From: Cytophagaceae bacterium
GTDB taxonomy: Bacteria; Bacteroidota; Bacteroidia; Cytophagales; Cytophagaceae
Assembly (NCBI GenBank): GCA_025455005.1
Contig: JALONH010000001.1
Span: 1 to 64,000 of the forward strand
DNA length: 64,000 nt
Direction of reading: 5' to 3'
Shown in pieces: positions 36,329-46,880 of this stretch (its first letter is position 1; each line of letters begins with the position of its first letter). Position numbers and translations under genes: made by a program. The notes beneath the pieces are model-generated. The model saw nothing but the letters and a program-made list of their open reading frames with translations, ran no database searches and was not told where the DNA came from.

Positions 36329-37246
36329 ATGTCGGTATCAATTCTAAAACAAGCCATACTTCCTGGAATAGCATCTGCTTCTTGTGTAGAATATGCGCAA
36401 GGAAATATTTATATCATAGGGGATGACAGTCATTATTTATATGTTTTAAAATATGATTTAACACTTTTACATAAAATTCCCTTAACTGATAATCCGGAAG
36501 AAGGTCGAATAGCAAAAGAGGCTAAAACAGATATTGAATGCATTACAAAAGTTACTATCAATGGATATCTCCATTTGGTTCTTTTAGGCTCCGGTTCTAA
36601 AAGTCCCTCGCGAGATAAAGGCTTTTTAATTAAACTCCCAACACCTTATAATAAGAAACACATTGTTTGGCCAATCGATTGCACGGCGTGGTACAGTTTG
36701 CTTCGACTGCAACTGTCTATGGAAGGGATGACGGCAGCGATGAACTTAGAAGCAGCAGCAGCAGATGAATCTTTTTTTTACTTAGCCGATAGAAGTTCTA
36801 ATACCTTATTCCGATTTGATTTGCCGGAAGTAATAGAGTTTGTTCAAGGACATCTCGAACATTCACCCTTTCCTACTTCCGTTCCCCTATCGCTTCCTAT
36901 TTTGCATCAAGTACCCTATCAGATAACAGGAGCAGATGTGTTTGATGCTACCTTCTTTTTTACTGCAACAGCCGAAGACACAGATAATCCTATAGATGAC
37001 GGTGAAATATTAGGTAGTGCTATTGGCATCTTGGAAATGAATGGAGGGAATAAAACACGCGGAGCCGTCGCAACCGGTCTTCAGGCAACTATTCGCTCGT
37101 TTATTCCGTTGTCTACCCATATTCCTTTAAAAGTAGAATCGATTGCGATATATGAAAAAGAAAATGATACAACATATATCGGATTAGCAGTAAGTGATGA
37201 TGATAAAGGGAACAGTGAAATTTTAATGTTAGAAATACATGTTTAA
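36329..37246 (+). CDS. Hypothetical protein, propeller-like (DUF6929-like)
   Basis: This 305-residue protein has no signal peptide. It shows repeated strand patterns such as GNIYIIGDDSHYLYVLKYDL, HLVLLGSGSKSPSRDKGFL and FFYLADRSSNTLFRFDLPE, which suggest a beta-propeller of about six blades. I associate it loosely with DUF6929. It lies 2 bp after the lipoprotein gene and overlaps the PhoX-like gene by 8 nt, so the three are co-translated. A cytoplasmic place between two exported proteins is odd. Confidence 0.65.
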   Translation: MSVSILKQAILPGIASASCVEYAQGNIYIIGDDSHYLYVLKYDLTLLHKIPLTDNPEEGRIAKEAKTDIECITKVTINGYLHLVLLGSGSKSPSRDKGFLIKLPTPYNKKHIVWPIDCTAWYSLLRLQLSMEGMTAAMNLEAAAADESFFYLADRSSNTLFRFDLPEVIEFVQGHLEHSPFPTSVPLSLPILHQVPYQITGADVFDATFFFTATAEDTDNPIDDGEILGSAIGILEMNGGNKTRGAVATGLQATIRSFIPLSTHIPLKVESIAIYEKENDTTYIGLAVSDDDKGNSEILMLEIHV

Positions 37247-38666
37247 GCTTAATGTCCGGATTATTCTTCTTATAATCCTACCCTTCACTATCAATGCTCA
37301 AACCTCTATTCCGGCGGTGACAGCACAAGCTCTACCGAATCAACTCGTAGTTCCGGCTTCAGCTTCTGTTCAAGTCATTTTTTCAGAAGGTGATTCTATC
37401 CTAGCTCCAAATGGTCAATGGGCCATTGCTAAAGGGAGCCACGATATGACCGTTCCGTATCTCCTTCAAAAAAAACAAGTACAATTAGCCATTTCCCATG
37501 AGTGTAATGACAGTTCTGCATTGTTGGGCGATGGAGGAGGTATCACAACACTATCAATATCCAAGATGAAACAGAAGGTCGTAGTACATGAAAAAAGAGC
37601 TATTGACTTTAGTCCAGTAGGAGGTACATATAATAATTGCAGTGGTACGTATGTTTCTTCCACCGGTAAGATATTAACTGCAGAAGAAGGTTATCCGGAA
37701 TCCAATGTAAAATTACACCGCTCTGGAAAAGGATATACTGACACATCTGATTTCAATGGTATGACTAGAACCCAACATACAGGGTGGATGGTTGAAGTGG
37801 ATCCGGTTAGTGGAAAGGCGATACAAAAAATCTATTCAATGGGACGTTTTGGACATGAACACGCGCAGGTTCAAGCAGACAATAAGACGGTATATTTAAC
37901 TGATGATTTTGCACCGGGTGTATTTTTTAAATTTATAGCTACGCAGCCCAATGATTTTTCAACCGGCCAATTGTATGCATTTAAACAAAAAGAAAATCAA
38001 TATGCAGGTGAATGGATTCCATTGCCTATGGAATTAGATTCCTTAATCAATATCCGGTCAATAGCATTGAATAAAGGCGCTACCTTCTTTATGCGAATGG
38101 AATGGATGGCCATGCACGATGGTAAACTATATATTACAGAAACAGGATTTGATGCGCTTTCGTTGTACCATCCTTCAATTGGAAATGGTAAACCGGCGTA
38201 TCATTTAAAACCATTTACGAATAAGGATACTATATCCTACCCTCATGGGGGTGTTCTCCTTTTCGATCCGGAAACAAATACTATACTACCTTATTTACTC
38301 GGGGGTAAATCTACAACGGATTCCGTTACTGTATTTTCTAATCCGGATGCCATAACGGTAGCCATTATTGATAAGAAGCCCTATTTAATCCTATGTGAAG
38401 ATATTATCGGATTGACGGATCAACGCGTTTCGAAAGAGGCCTTAAAAATGGATCAATATGTTTGTGAAGTATATGTACTTCCGCTTCTAACAGATAAAAG
38501 CATAAGAGATATAGAAGAGTTAAGAAGAATAGCGGTCTTACCTGCTGGATCAGAAGGATCAGGACCCTTCTGGTGGAACGATACCTTGTTTTTAAATGTT
38601 CAACATCCGGATCGAAAAAATCCTATACCTTATAATAAATCTTGTACAGTTGCTATACGATTTTAG
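37239..38666 (+). CDS. PhoX/DUF839-family secreted protein
   Basis: This 475-residue protein starts with a signal peptide (cleavage near INAQ, residue 21). The family pattern is LAISHECNDSSALLGDGGG, then NNCSGTYVSSTGKILTAEEG and GWMVEVDPVSGKAIQKIYSM. FGHEHAQVQADNKTVYLTDD and KPAYHLKPF continue the PhoX-like propeller. PhoX enzymes are Ca/Fe-dependent alkaline phosphatases, but many DUF839 proteins are uncharacterised and activity here is unproven. It overlaps the previous gene by 8 nt and ends 4 bp before the convergent rsmI stop. Confidence 0.75.
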   Translation: MFKLNVRIILLIILPFTINAQTSIPAVTAQALPNQLVVPASASVQVIFSEGDSILAPNGQWAIAKGSHDMTVPYLLQKKQVQLAISHECNDSSALLGDGGGITTLSISKMKQKVVVHEKRAIDFSPVGGTYNNCSGTYVSSTGKILTAEEGYPESNVKLHRSGKGYTDTSDFNGMTRTQHTGWMVEVDPVSGKAIQKIYSMGRFGHEHAQVQADNKTVYLTDDFAPGVFFKFIATQPNDFSTGQLYAFKQKENQYAGEWIPLPMELDSLINIRSIALNKGATFFMRMEWMAMHDGKLYITETGFDALSLYHPSIGNGKPAYHLKPFTNKDTISYPHGGVLLFDPETNTILPYLLGGKSTTDSVTVFSNPDAITVAIIDKKPYLILCEDIIGLTDQRVSKEALKMDQYVCEVYVLPLLTDKSIRDIEELRRIAVLPAGSEGSGPFWWNDTLFLNVQHPDRKNPIPYNKSCTVAIRF

Positions 38667-38669
38667 ACT

Positions 38670-39386
38670 TTAGGATTCATCTTCGTTGTCCTCTGATTTA
38701 GAGTCTTTGCCTTTACCACTTATGATTACAACAAATTCCCCTTTTGGAGCTTGTGCAGTGAAGTGAGCAAATACTTCTTTAGCTGTACCTCTTATGGTCT
38801 CTTCAAATTTTTTGCTGATTTCACGCGACACAGAGACTTTTCGATCCTCGCCCATACATTCAATACACTGTTGTAGGAGTTTAAGTAGTCGATGGGGAGA
38901 TTCGTATAATATAGTAGTGCGTGTTTCTTGTTCGATTTGAAGAAGGCGGGTTTGCCTCCCTTTTTTGTGTGGTAAAAAACCTTCAAATACAAAACGGTCT
39001 GTAGGGAAGCCGGAGTTGACCAACGCAGGTACAAAAGCCGTAGCACCAGGCAAACAGTCGACTTCAATACCCTCCAATAACGCAGCACGAACCAGTAAAA
39101 ACCCCGGATCGGAAATCCCAGGCGTACCGGCATCCGATACCAGTCCTATGGTTTGCCCTTGTTTTAAAACATCAATAAAACGTTGTGTAACGTGGTGTTC
39201 ATTGTGAAGATGAAACGATTGGATTTTAGTAGAAATTTCAAAATGTTTTAATAACTGTCCGGATGTACGGGTATCTTCTGCTAGTATTAAATCCACTTCT
39301 TTTAACAAACGTATTGCTCGAAGGGTAATGTCTTCTAAATTCCCGATTGGGGTAGGAATAAGATATAGTTTTCCGTAATTAGCCAT
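38670..39386 (-). CDS. rsmI: 16S rRNA (cytidine(1402)-2'-O)-methyltransferase
   Basis: This 238-residue tetrapyrrole-methylase-fold enzyme carries the RsmI motifs [19 protein letters not shown] (residues 7-25), [13 protein letters not shown], and [33 protein letters not shown] and EGFLPHKKG also match. It methylates C1402 of 16S rRNA in the decoding centre. The last residues are acidic (SEDNEDES). It overlaps the upstream pterin dehydratase by 8 nt. A second, more divergent paralogue lies at 50932-51657. Confidence 0.95.
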   Translation of the reverse strand: MANYGKLYLIPTPIGNLEDITLRAIRLLKEVDLILAEDTRTSGQLLKHFEISTKIQSFHLHNEHHVTQRFIDVLKQGQTIGLVSDAGTPGISDPGFLLVRAALLEGIEVDCLPGATAFVPALVNSGFPTDRFVFEGFLPHKKGRQTRLLQIEQETRTTILYESPHRLLKLLQQCIECMGEDRKVSVSREISKKFEETIRGTAKEVFAHFTAQAPKGEFVVIISGKGKDSKSEDNEDES

Positions 39387-39621
39387 TAAAAAGTTGGTCT
39401 ATTGCAGCGGCTAACGTCTTATCTTTATCCGTTACTTTACCTCCTACATCGTGTGTATTGAGTTCAATGCGTACTTTGTTATAAGCATTGCTCCAATAGG
39501 GATGATGATTCATGGCCTCAGATATCGCTGCTACTTTTGTCATAAAGTCAAAAGCACTTTTGAAATCTATAAATTGAAATTCTTTAATTAAACGATTGTT
39601 TTGTTCTGCCCAAACCGACAT
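39379..39621 (-). CDS. phhB: 4a-hydroxytetrahydrobiopterin dehydratase (pterin carbinolamine dehydratase)
   Basis: This 80-residue protein has the family core [20 protein letters not shown], the catalytic [16 protein letters not shown], and [12 protein letters not shown]. Such proteins recycle the pterin cofactor of aromatic amino acid hydroxylases, though many bacterial copies have no known hydroxylase. The ATG at 39621 is preferred over one at 39627. It overlaps rsmI by 8 nt and is divergent to the methyltransferase gene with about 60 bp between starts. Confidence 0.93.
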   Translation of the reverse strand: MSVWAEQNNRLIKEFQFIDFKSAFDFMTKVAAISEAMNHHPYWSNAYNKVRIELNTHDVGGKVTDKDKTLAAAIDQLFNG

Positions 39622-39682
39622 ATGCAAAGGTTTTAATATCTTTAGGCAAAATACATTTTATTTAACAATTCCTCAACGTATC

Positions 39683-40870
39683 GTGTCGCACATTTCTTGG
39701 ATCTTATCGAAAGATGTTCAAACTCATTTAAATAAACTAAGGGGTGAGAAAGATATTCAAAAGATAATTTTATCCTTACCCTATGAAGGTGAAGAAAAGA
39801 GGTGGTTTGCAGCACAGTTGGAAGGACGAATTAAAGCGTCTGAAAAGCTCCCTACATGGCTTCTTGCGGCCGGAATCGTATTTCCTAAACGATTAAGTAT
39901 AGAACAATCCAGTTCAGAAATAACAGCAGCATACAAAGCTTCATTGGTTAAGGGCGCTGCGACTTTACTGGATATAACCGGTGGATTTGGAGTAGATAGT
40001 TATTTTTTTTCTAAAGAAGTTGTACAGGTAACCTATGTTGAGCAACAAGATGAATTGGTTGAAATAGTTACACATAATCATCAAGTTCTAGGGACACACA
40101 ACATTCGACATATTCAGGAGGACGGATTAAAGATTGTTTCCAATTGCAATACCGTAGATTGGATTTATGTAGATCCGGCACGAAGAGAGGGAAGCTCCAA
40201 ATTGGTTTTGTTACAAGACTGCCAACCGGATATAATAACTCATTTAGATAGGGTGATGGATAAATGTTCCAATCTAATGATTAAAGCCTCACCTATGTTA
40301 GATATAAAAGAAGCAATCAAACTATTGCAGTTCGTAAAGGAAGTGCATGTGGTGGCAGTGAAAGGAGAGTGTAAGGAGGTTTTATTTATCTTAAACAAAC
40401 AAAATAATTCCTTAATCAAAATTAAAGCAGTGGATCTAGATGGAAGGAAGAACAGTGTAGTGGAATCAACTTATGAGGATGAACGAGTTGCACAAATTAA
40501 TTATTCAGATCCATTAAAATTTTTGTATGAACCCAATGCAGCTATCATGAAGGTCGGTCTATTTAAAACAGTAGCTGCAGAATGTAACGTTTTTAAAATT
40601 CATACACATACACACTTATATACGTCAGATGAAGGGAGAAATAATTTTCCCGGTAGAACATTTAAAATACTCGAAATAATCCCGGTGGATAAAAAGGAAT
40701 TAAAAAGAGTAGTACCGGATGGCAAGGCCAATATTCAAGCAAGAAATTTCCCAAAAACGACAGAAGAGATTAGAAAGAAATTAGGTATCGAAGATGGAGG
40801 CAAAGTGTATATTTATGCTACCACATTACGTAATGGAGAAAAGAAGTTGATTATATGTGAGCGGGTATAG
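39683..40870 (+). CDS. THUMP-like domain class I SAM methyltransferase
   Basis: This 395-residue protein has a Rossmann-fold SAM site (LLDITGGFGVDSYFFS) and the DPARRE motif (VDWIYVDPARREGSSKL). A C-terminal THUMP-like region ends with NFPKTTEEIRKKLGIEDGG and LIICERV. Such proteins are found across Bacteroidota and are thought to methylate RNA, but the target is unknown to me. No ATG fits the start. A GTG at 39683 was chosen, since earlier codons lie over the divergent pterin dehydratase gene. The N-terminus then begins with a helix ending in KLPTW, as in homologues. Confidence 0.8.
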   Translation: MSHISWILSKDVQTHLNKLRGEKDIQKIILSLPYEGEEKRWFAAQLEGRIKASEKLPTWLLAAGIVFPKRLSIEQSSSEITAAYKASLVKGAATLLDITGGFGVDSYFFSKEVVQVTYVEQQDELVEIVTHNHQVLGTHNIRHIQEDGLKIVSNCNTVDWIYVDPARREGSSKLVLLQDCQPDIITHLDRVMDKCSNLMIKASPMLDIKEAIKLLQFVKEVHVVAVKGECKEVLFILNKQNNSLIKIKAVDLDGRKNSVVESTYEDERVAQINYSDPLKFLYEPNAAIMKVGLFKTVAAECNVFKIHTHTHLYTSDEGRNNFPGRTFKILEIIPVDKKELKRVVPDGKANIQARNFPKTTEEIRKKLGIEDGGKVYIYATTLRNGEKKLIICERV

Positions 40871-40931
40871 AAATTCTTAAATATTTATTTAGGTATAAAA
40901 TAGAGATCAAGGGGTAGAAAGGATTAACTTT

Positions 40932-41795
40932 TTATCGTTTCAATAAATTCAATAAATATTGTCCGTACCCACTTTTTACTAATGGCTTGGCGATATCTTC
41001 CAATTGCTGTTTATTAATATAACCCATGGTATAGGCTATTTCTTCAATACAACCCACTTTTAATCCTTGACGCTCTTCTATTACACGTACAAATTCACCA
41101 GCTTGCATCAACGATGCAAAAGTTCCTGTATCTAACCAAGCTGTACCACGATTGAGTACGGCTACTTTCAATTGATTTCGTTTTAGATATTCTCTATTGA
41201 CATCCGTTATTTCTAATTCTCCTCGTGGACTAGGTTTTAAATTGGTAGCAATCTCTACTACCGATTGATCATAAAAATAAATACCTGGAACAGCATAATT
41301 TGTTTTTGGATGTTCGGGTTTTTCTTCAATGGATAATACCTGCATGTTTTGATCAAACTCTACTACTCCATAACGTTCAGGGTCTGTTACGTGATAGGCA
41401 AAGATAACTGCACCTTGTGGATCGTTATGACTATGAAGTAATCTTCCTAATCCTGAACCATAAAATATGTTATCACCTAAAATCAACGCTACTTTATCAT
41501 TACCAATAAAGTCTTTACCAATCACAAATGCTTGAGCTAAACCATCCGGACTGGGTTGCTCTGCATATTCAAAACGACATCCTATACGAGAGCCGTCTCC
41601 TAATAATTTTTTAAAATTAGGTAAATCATGGGGCGTTGAAATAATTAAAATCTCTCGGATTCCCGCTAAAAGTAAACAAGACAATGGATAATAAATCATA
41701 GGTTTATCATACACCGGCATCATTTGTTTGCTCATCGCAAGCGTAAGTGGATGTAAACGCGTGCCGGAACCTCCGGCTAAAATAATCCCTTTCAT
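40932..41795 (-). CDS. rfbA: Glucose-1-phosphate thymidylyltransferase
   Basis: This 287-residue enzyme makes dTDP-glucose from dTTP and glucose-1-phosphate. The nucleotide-binding motif is [13 protein letters not shown] and the metal site [12 protein letters not shown] (about residues 108-119). [20 protein letters not shown] and [16 protein letters not shown] also fit RfbA. It is the last gene of the five-gene nucleotide-sugar operon, 1 bp after rfbB. rfbC and rfbD, which would complete dTDP-rhamnose, are not in this window. Confidence 0.97.
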   Translation of the reverse strand: MKGIILAGGSGTRLHPLTLAMSKQMMPVYDKPMIYYPLSCLLLAGIREILIISTPHDLPNFKKLLGDGSRIGCRFEYAEQPSPDGLAQAFVIGKDFIGNDKVALILGDNIFYGSGLGRLLHSHNDPQGAVIFAYHVTDPERYGVVEFDQNMQVLSIEEKPEHPKTNYAVPGIYFYDQSVVEIATNLKPSPRGELEITDVNREYLKRNQLKVAVLNRGTAWLDTGTFASLMQAGEFVRVIEERQGLKVGCIEEIAYTMGYINKQQLEDIAKPLVKSGYGQYLLNLLKR

Positions 41796-41796
41796 T

Positions 41797-42861
41797 TTAT
41801 CGGTTATTGTATTGTTTATCGTAATAAGTTAAGTAGTCACCACTTGTAATGTGCTGCAGCCAATTTTCGTTTTCTAAATACCAATCAATAGTACTTTCTA
41901 ATCCTTGTTCAAAGGTAACAGAAGGAATCCAACCTAATTCATTTTTGATTTTGGTGGCATCGATAGCATAACGAAAATCGTGACCGGCTCTATCGGTGAC
42001 ATACGTGATTAGTTTTTCAGATGTACCGGTTGCTCGATTTAATTTTCGATCCATAAGGGAACACAATAAACGAATCAAATCAATATTAGTCCATTCGTTA
42101 TGACCTCCAATATTATAAGTTTCGCCATTCTTACCTTTATGAAATACCTCATCAATAGCACGAGCATGATCTACTACAAATAACCAATCGCGAATATTTT
42201 CACCTTTGCCGTATACTGGCAATGGTCTATTGTTTTTAATGTTATGTATGAATAACGGAATTAACTTTTCCGGAAATTGATTCGGCCCGTAATTATTAGA
42301 ACAATTGGTGAGCACGATCGGTAAAGCATAGGTATTACCATATGCTCGAACGAAATGATCAGAAGAGGCTTTAGATGCAGAGTAAGGACTTTGTGGATCA
42401 TAAGAAGTGGTCTCTAAAAAGAAACTTCCATCATGCAACGACCCATATACTTCATCTGTTGATACATGATAGAATCGTTTGCCTTCCATACCGGTAGACT
42501 TCCATGCTTCTTTAGCGGCGTTCAATAAGTTGACAGTGCCAATTACATTCGTCACAACAAAATCCATTGGATTAGTAATGGACCGGTCTACATGGGATTC
42601 CGCTGCTAAATGTATAACGCCATCGATAGAATACTTTTTAAAAAGGGTTTGAACAGCAGTGGAGTCAGCTATGTCGATGCGTTCAAAGGTGTAATTTGGC
42701 GCACCATCTATATCTTGAATATTTTCTAAATTACCGGCATACGTAAGTTTGTCTACATTTATAATATGGTAATGCGTATATTTTTGAACAAATAAACGAA
42801 CTACGTGTGAACCTATGAAACCGGCACCTCCGGTAATAATGATTGTTTTGGAAAAGGACAT
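41797..42861 (-). CDS. rfbB: dTDP-glucose 4,6-dehydratase
   Basis: This 354-residue extended short-chain dehydrogenase converts dTDP-glucose to dTDP-4-keto-6-deoxyglucose. It has the NAD site [13 protein letters not shown], the active-site [13 protein letters not shown] (YxxxK), and [28 protein letters not shown] and [16 protein letters not shown] are also present. The ATG at 42861 lies 3 bp after the upstream stop. A TTG at 42876 would overlap it. rfbB and rfbA stand side by side, as in many O-antigen loci. Confidence 0.97.
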   Translation of the reverse strand: MSFSKTIIITGGAGFIGSHVVRLFVQKYTHYHIINVDKLTYAGNLENIQDIDGAPNYTFERIDIADSTAVQTLFKKYSIDGVIHLAAESHVDRSITNPMDFVVTNVIGTVNLLNAAKEAWKSTGMEGKRFYHVSTDEVYGSLHDGSFFLETTSYDPQSPYSASKASSDHFVRAYGNTYALPIVLTNCSNNYGPNQFPEKLIPLFIHNIKNNRPLPVYGKGENIRDWLFVVDHARAIDEVFHKGKNGETYNIGGHNEWTNIDLIRLLCSLMDRKLNRATGTSEKLITYVTDRAGHDFRYAIDATKIKNELGWIPSVTFEQGLESTIDWYLENENWLQHITSGDYLTYYDKQYNNR

Positions 42862-42863
42862 AT

Positions 42864-44156
42864 TTATAATGACCAATAGTTTACTTTAACGTTTACTTTA
42901 CGATATAATCCTTTTAAATCTACCAAAAGACCTCCCTCGTGCAAAAGACCTTTAAAACAAGCTTCGTCCATACCAATGTATTCTTTATGAGGAACGGCTA
43001 TAATAACGGCATCGTATTTTGGAATGGCATCTTTGGCTAGTCGTAATTTGTATTCATAATAGAACTCATCTGCATCTGCATGAGGGTCGATGGCATCTAC
43101 TTGAAAACCGTACGATTGAAATTCTCGAATGACATCCACTACTTTAGAATTACGAATATCCTCTACATTTTCTTTGAACGTTACTCCCATAATTAATATA
43201 CGAGCATTACCTAGAGGACGACCATTTTGAACGAGTTTTTTTATTGTCTGTTGCGCAATGTAAGCCCCCATCTGATCATTAATTGATCGACCACTTAAAA
43301 TCACTTGTGGTTGTATACCTAATTTTTTGGCTTTATAGGTTAAATAATAAGGATCTACCCCTATACAATGACCGCCAACTAAACCCGGTTGAAATTTCAA
43401 AAAATTCCATTTAGTACCGGCAGCTTCTAATACTTCATAAGTATTAATTTTAAGCTCATGGCAAATTTGTGAAAGCTCGTTCATCAACGCGATATTGACA
43501 TCCCGTTGGGTATTTTCAATAATTTTGGCTGCTTCTGCTACTTTTATGGAACTGGCTTGATGAATACCGGCTTCCACTATAATGGAGTAAACATCGGCTA
43601 TAGCTTTTGTTGTTGCTTTATCATTAGCGGCAACTACCTTTGTGATTTTTGTTATAGTGTGCTCCTTATCTCCCGGATTAATCCGTTCCGGAGAGTACCC
43701 TACTTGAAAATCTGAGCCATACGTTAATCCAGATAATCTTTCCAGGAGAGGGATACAGTCTTCTTCTGTACAACCGGGATATACTGTCGATTCATATACT
43801 ACAACATCCCCCTTTTTTAAAACCTTACCGATAGTCGTCGTTGCTGATAATAAAGGCTTCAAATCCGGTGCGTTGTAGATGTCAATTGGGGTTGGAACGG
43901 TTACAATGAATACACTTGCTTTTTTTAATTCCGACGGATCTGTCGTAAACAGTATATCTATATTCTTGAAATCTTCGGATTCCACCTCTCCACTGGGATC
44001 CATTCCTTGCTTCATCTTTTCTATTCTACCTTCATGAATATCAAATCCAATGACGGTTATTTTTTTAGCAAAAGCTAAGGCAATAGGTAAACCCACATAG
44101 CCTAAACCTATTACTGCTAATGAAGATTGACGCTCAGTTAAAGGGAAAGCATACAT
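42864..44156 (-). CDS. Nucleotide sugar dehydrogenase, UDP-HexNAc type (WbpO/TviB-like)
   Basis: This 430-residue UDP-sugar 6-dehydrogenase oxidises the C6 hydroxyl to a carboxylate. LAVIGLGYVGLPIALAFAKK is the NAD site (residues 13-32). The catalytic Cys is in VGGHCIGVDPYYLTYKAKKL (about residues 255-274). YSPERINPGD and IENTQRDVNIALMNELS mark the UDP-HexNAc branch rather than UDP-glucose dehydrogenase, as in TviB/WbpO. The product would be an N-acetylhexosaminuronate for capsule or O-antigen. It lies between UDP-xylose synthase and rfbB at 2-5 bp spacings. Confidence 0.92.
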   Translation of the reverse strand: MYAFPLTERQSSLAVIGLGYVGLPIALAFAKKITVIGFDIHEGRIEKMKQGMDPSGEVESEDFKNIDILFTTDPSELKKASVFIVTVPTPIDIYNAPDLKPLLSATTTIGKVLKKGDVVVYESTVYPGCTEEDCIPLLERLSGLTYGSDFQVGYSPERINPGDKEHTITKITKVVAANDKATTKAIADVYSIIVEAGIHQASSIKVAEAAKIIENTQRDVNIALMNELSQICHELKINTYEVLEAAGTKWNFLKFQPGLVGGHCIGVDPYYLTYKAKKLGIQPQVILSGRSINDQMGAYIAQQTIKKLVQNGRPLGNARILIMGVTFKENVEDIRNSKVVDVIREFQSYGFQVDAIDPHADADEFYYEYKLRLAKDAIPKYDAVIIAVPHKEYIGMDEACFKGLLHEGGLLVDLKGLYRKVNVKVNYWSL

Positions 44157-44161
44157 AAAAA

Positions 44162-45148
44162 TTATCCTTTAATAAATTCTTTTGGAGTGATATCCCATTC
44201 TGAAGCAGGTAAGGATTTAAAATAGTCGTATGTTATCTTTAATCCTTCCGCTCTACTTATCTTGGGCTCCCAACCCAATAGGGCTTTTGCCCTTGTAATA
44301 TCTGGTTGACGTTGCTTGGGATCGTCTGTAGGTAATGGTTTATAAATAATCTTAACAGATGCTCCGGTTAACTTAATGATTTCTTCTGCAAATTGATTTA
44401 TTGTAATTTCGTTTGGATTACCAACATTTACAGGTTGTGCATAGTCACTTAGTAATAAACGGTATATACCTTCTACTAAATCACTAACATAACAGAAAGA
44501 GCGCGTCTGGCTTCCATCTCCAAAGGAGGTTAAATCTTCTCCTCTTAAAGCTTGTCCAATAAAAGTAGGTAATACTCGTCCATCATTTAAGCGCATACGT
44601 GGACCATAGGTATTGAATATTCGAACAATACGAGTTTCTACTCCATGATACGTATGATAAGCCATAGTGATGGCTTCTTGAAATCGTTTTGCTTCATCGT
44701 ATACACCCCTAGGTCCTATGGGGTTTACATTGCCCCAATAGTCTTCGTTTTGAGGATGCACTAATGGATCTCCATATACTTCTGAAGTTGATGCAACTAA
44801 AATTCTTGCTTTTTTAGCACGAGCTAAACCTAGTAAATTATGTGTACCTAAAGATCCAACTTTTAAGGTTTGAATTGGAATTTTTAAGTAATCAATAGGA
44901 GAGGCCGGTGATGCAAAATGTAAGATGTAGTCTAATTGTCCGGGTATATGAACAAATTTGGATACATCATGATGATAATATTCAAATTGCTCTAGTTTAA
45001 ATAAGTGTTCAATGTTTTTTATGTTTCCGGTAATTAGATTATCCATACCGATTACATGATACCCTTCTGCGATAAACCGATCGCATAAATGAGAACCTAA
45101 AAAACCGGCAGCACCGGTAATCAATACACGTTTACGAGTGGTAGACAT
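44162..45148 (-). CDS. uxs: UDP-glucuronate decarboxylase (UDP-xylose synthase)
   Basis: This 328-residue SDR enzyme turns UDP-glucuronate into UDP-xylose. [20 protein letters not shown] (residues 8-27) is the NAD site. [13 protein letters not shown] is the UXS signature and [11 protein letters not shown] precedes the YDEAKRF catalytic Tyr/Lys pair. [20 protein letters not shown] and [18 protein letters not shown] are also typical. It is 2 bp downstream of ugd, whose product is its substrate. Confidence 0.95.
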   Translation of the reverse strand: MSTTRKRVLITGAAGFLGSHLCDRFIAEGYHVIGMDNLITGNIKNIEHLFKLEQFEYYHHDVSKFVHIPGQLDYILHFASPASPIDYLKIPIQTLKVGSLGTHNLLGLARAKKARILVASTSEVYGDPLVHPQNEDYWGNVNPIGPRGVYDEAKRFQEAITMAYHTYHGVETRIVRIFNTYGPRMRLNDGRVLPTFIGQALRGEDLTSFGDGSQTRSFCYVSDLVEGIYRLLLSDYAQPVNVGNPNEITINQFAEEIIKLTGASVKIIYKPLPTDDPKQRQPDITRAKALLGWEPKISRAEGLKITYDYFKSLPASEWDITPKEFIKG

Positions 45149-45150
45149 AT

Positions 45151-46479
45151 TTATTTTTTTAAAGGGGTTAAACCTATTCCATAATAATTAAAACCAAGTC
45201 GAAGTAATTCTTCTCGATCGTAAATATTTCTTCCGTCAAAAACTACGGGCTGTTTTAATCGTGATTTTATTTCTGTAAAATCTGGTGAACGGAATTCTGT
45301 CCATTCAGTAATCAATAAAAGGGCATCCGCATTTTTAAGTGCTTCCATGGGTTCATTTGAATAGGTAATTCTATCCCCCATTACTTTAGCGGTTTCATGC
45401 ATCGAAACCGGATCATAGGCACTAACCGTAGCTCCTGCTAATAATAATTCTTCAATAATAACTAATGACGGGGCTTCTCGCATATCATCTGTTTTAGGTT
45501 TAAAAGAAAGACCCCATACAGCAAAGTGTTTCCCTTTTAAATCTTGTCCAAAATGGTTTTTCACCTTTTTAACCAATACAAACTTTTGGTCGTTGTTCAC
45601 GTCTTCCACTGCATTTAAAATTCGCATGGGATAACCTCTTTCCTGTGCCGTTTTGATTAATGCTTTTACATCTTTGGGAAAACATGAGCCACCATAACCA
45701 ACACCAGGATAAATAAACTTATTTCCTATTCGTGGGTCTGAACCTATACCTTTTCTTACCCAATTGACATCTGCACCAACGATTTCGCACATATTCGCGA
45801 TATCATTCATGAAACTAATTTTAGTAGCTAACATCGCATTGGCAGCATATTTTGTCATTTCTGCAGAAGGGATATCCATAAATAAAATCGGATGTCCATT
45901 CAACACAAAAGGTTTGTATAATTTACGCATAATCGTTTCCGCTTCCGGATGATCGATACCTACTACAATACGATCCGGTTTCATGAAATCTTCTATAGCG
46001 GCCCCTTCTTTTAAAAACTCAGGATTCGATGCTATGTAAAAAGCGGTATGGGATTGGCGAACCGTTAATTCTTGTGCTACCGCAGCACGTACTTTTTCAG
46101 AAGTGCCCACCGGTACAGTACTCTTGGTTACAACTACTAGAGGATTTTGCATCGATTTACCAATATCTCGAGCTACACCTAAAACGTATTTTAAATCAGC
46201 ACTTCCGTCTTCGCCCGGAGGCGTTCCTACTGCAATAAAGGCAACTTCAGCTCCCGGAATACTTGCAGCTAAATCTGTAGAAAATTGTAAACGACCTTTA
46301 GCGACGTTACGTTCAACTAACTCTTCAAGACCGGGTTCATAAATGGGAAGTATCCCTTTTTTTAAATTGTCTATTTTCTTTTGGTCAATATCTACGCAAG
46401 TAACTTGTATTCCAACTTCTGCAAAACAAGTACCGGTAACTAATCCAACATAACCGGTGCCAACTATAACTATTTTCAT
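45151..46479 (-). CDS. ugd: UDP-glucose 6-dehydrogenase
   Basis: This 442-residue enzyme oxidises UDP-glucose to UDP-glucuronate with two NAD+. [19 protein letters not shown] lies at residues 4-22. [20 protein letters not shown] and [18 protein letters not shown] (catalytic Cys) identify the family. It heads the minus-strand operon that continues with UDP-xylose synthase. The region upstream to 46657 holds no gene. A TATATTG-like sequence near 46523-46530 (minus) could be part of its promoter, but support is weak. Confidence 0.97.
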   Translation of the reverse strand: MKIVIVGTGYVGLVTGTCFAEVGIQVTCVDIDQKKIDNLKKGILPIYEPGLEELVERNVAKGRLQFSTDLAASIPGAEVAFIAVGTPPGEDGSADLKYVLGVARDIGKSMQNPLVVVTKSTVPVGTSEKVRAAVAQELTVRQSHTAFYIASNPEFLKEGAAIEDFMKPDRIVVGIDHPEAETIMRKLYKPFVLNGHPILFMDIPSAEMTKYAANAMLATKISFMNDIANMCEIVGADVNWVRKGIGSDPRIGNKFIYPGVGYGGSCFPKDVKALIKTAQERGYPMRILNAVEDVNNDQKFVLVKKVKNHFGQDLKGKHFAVWGLSFKPKTDDMREAPSLVIIEELLLAGATVSAYDPVSMHETAKVMGDRITYSNEPMEALKNADALLLITEWTEFRSPDFTEIKSRLKQPVVFDGRNIYDREELLRLGFNYYGIGLTPLKK

Positions 46480-46657
46480 GAAATAAAATGTGTAAGTGTA
46501 TTGTTCTAATCAATCCACAATATACTTATTTTCTGTAGCACAGACTTAAGAAATCTAGAATTTTCCCATTTTTTTACTGAATCCTAGTCGAAGTTGGCCA
46601 ACCAATTCATTCATATATGCGTAAATAAACCTTACAAGCCTAAGAACCGTTACCAAT

Positions 46658-46867
46658 ATGAAACCTTTAAAAATATTTGTCATAGAAGACGATAGAACCT
46701 TACACCGTCGGATAACGCGGGAGTTAAGCGCTGTCCCTTGTAAAATTTCTTTTTTTTCTACCTCCGATTCTGTATTCGATTTGTTAAAGTTTCATCCGGA
46801 TGTTGTAATACATGATTACAAATTACAAAAGGTAACAAAACTAAACGAATGGGCTATACCTTATTAA
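46658..46867 (+). CDS. Truncated response-regulator receiver domain
   Basis: The 69 residues begin like a CheY-type receiver: [19 protein letters not shown] with the acidic pair, then [12 protein letters not shown], where the Asp of HDY aligns with the phospho-acceptor. The chain then stops. Strands 4-5, the switch Thr/Ser and the conserved Lys are absent. It is either a pseudogene of a receiver protein or a small decoy-like domain. It begins about 180 bp from ugd and ends 13 bp before the acyl-CoA dehydrogenase gene on the same strand. Confidence 0.6.
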   Translation: MKPLKIFVIEDDRTLHRRITRELSAVPCKISFFSTSDSVFDLLKFHPDVVIHDYKLQKVTKLNEWAIPY

Positions 46868-46880
46868 GAGGATACGAGCT

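Noticed and set aside
39596-39682. TTG start for the THUMP-like methyltransferase
   Set aside because: It overlaps the divergent pterin dehydratase gene, and the added residues are unlike the family N-terminus.
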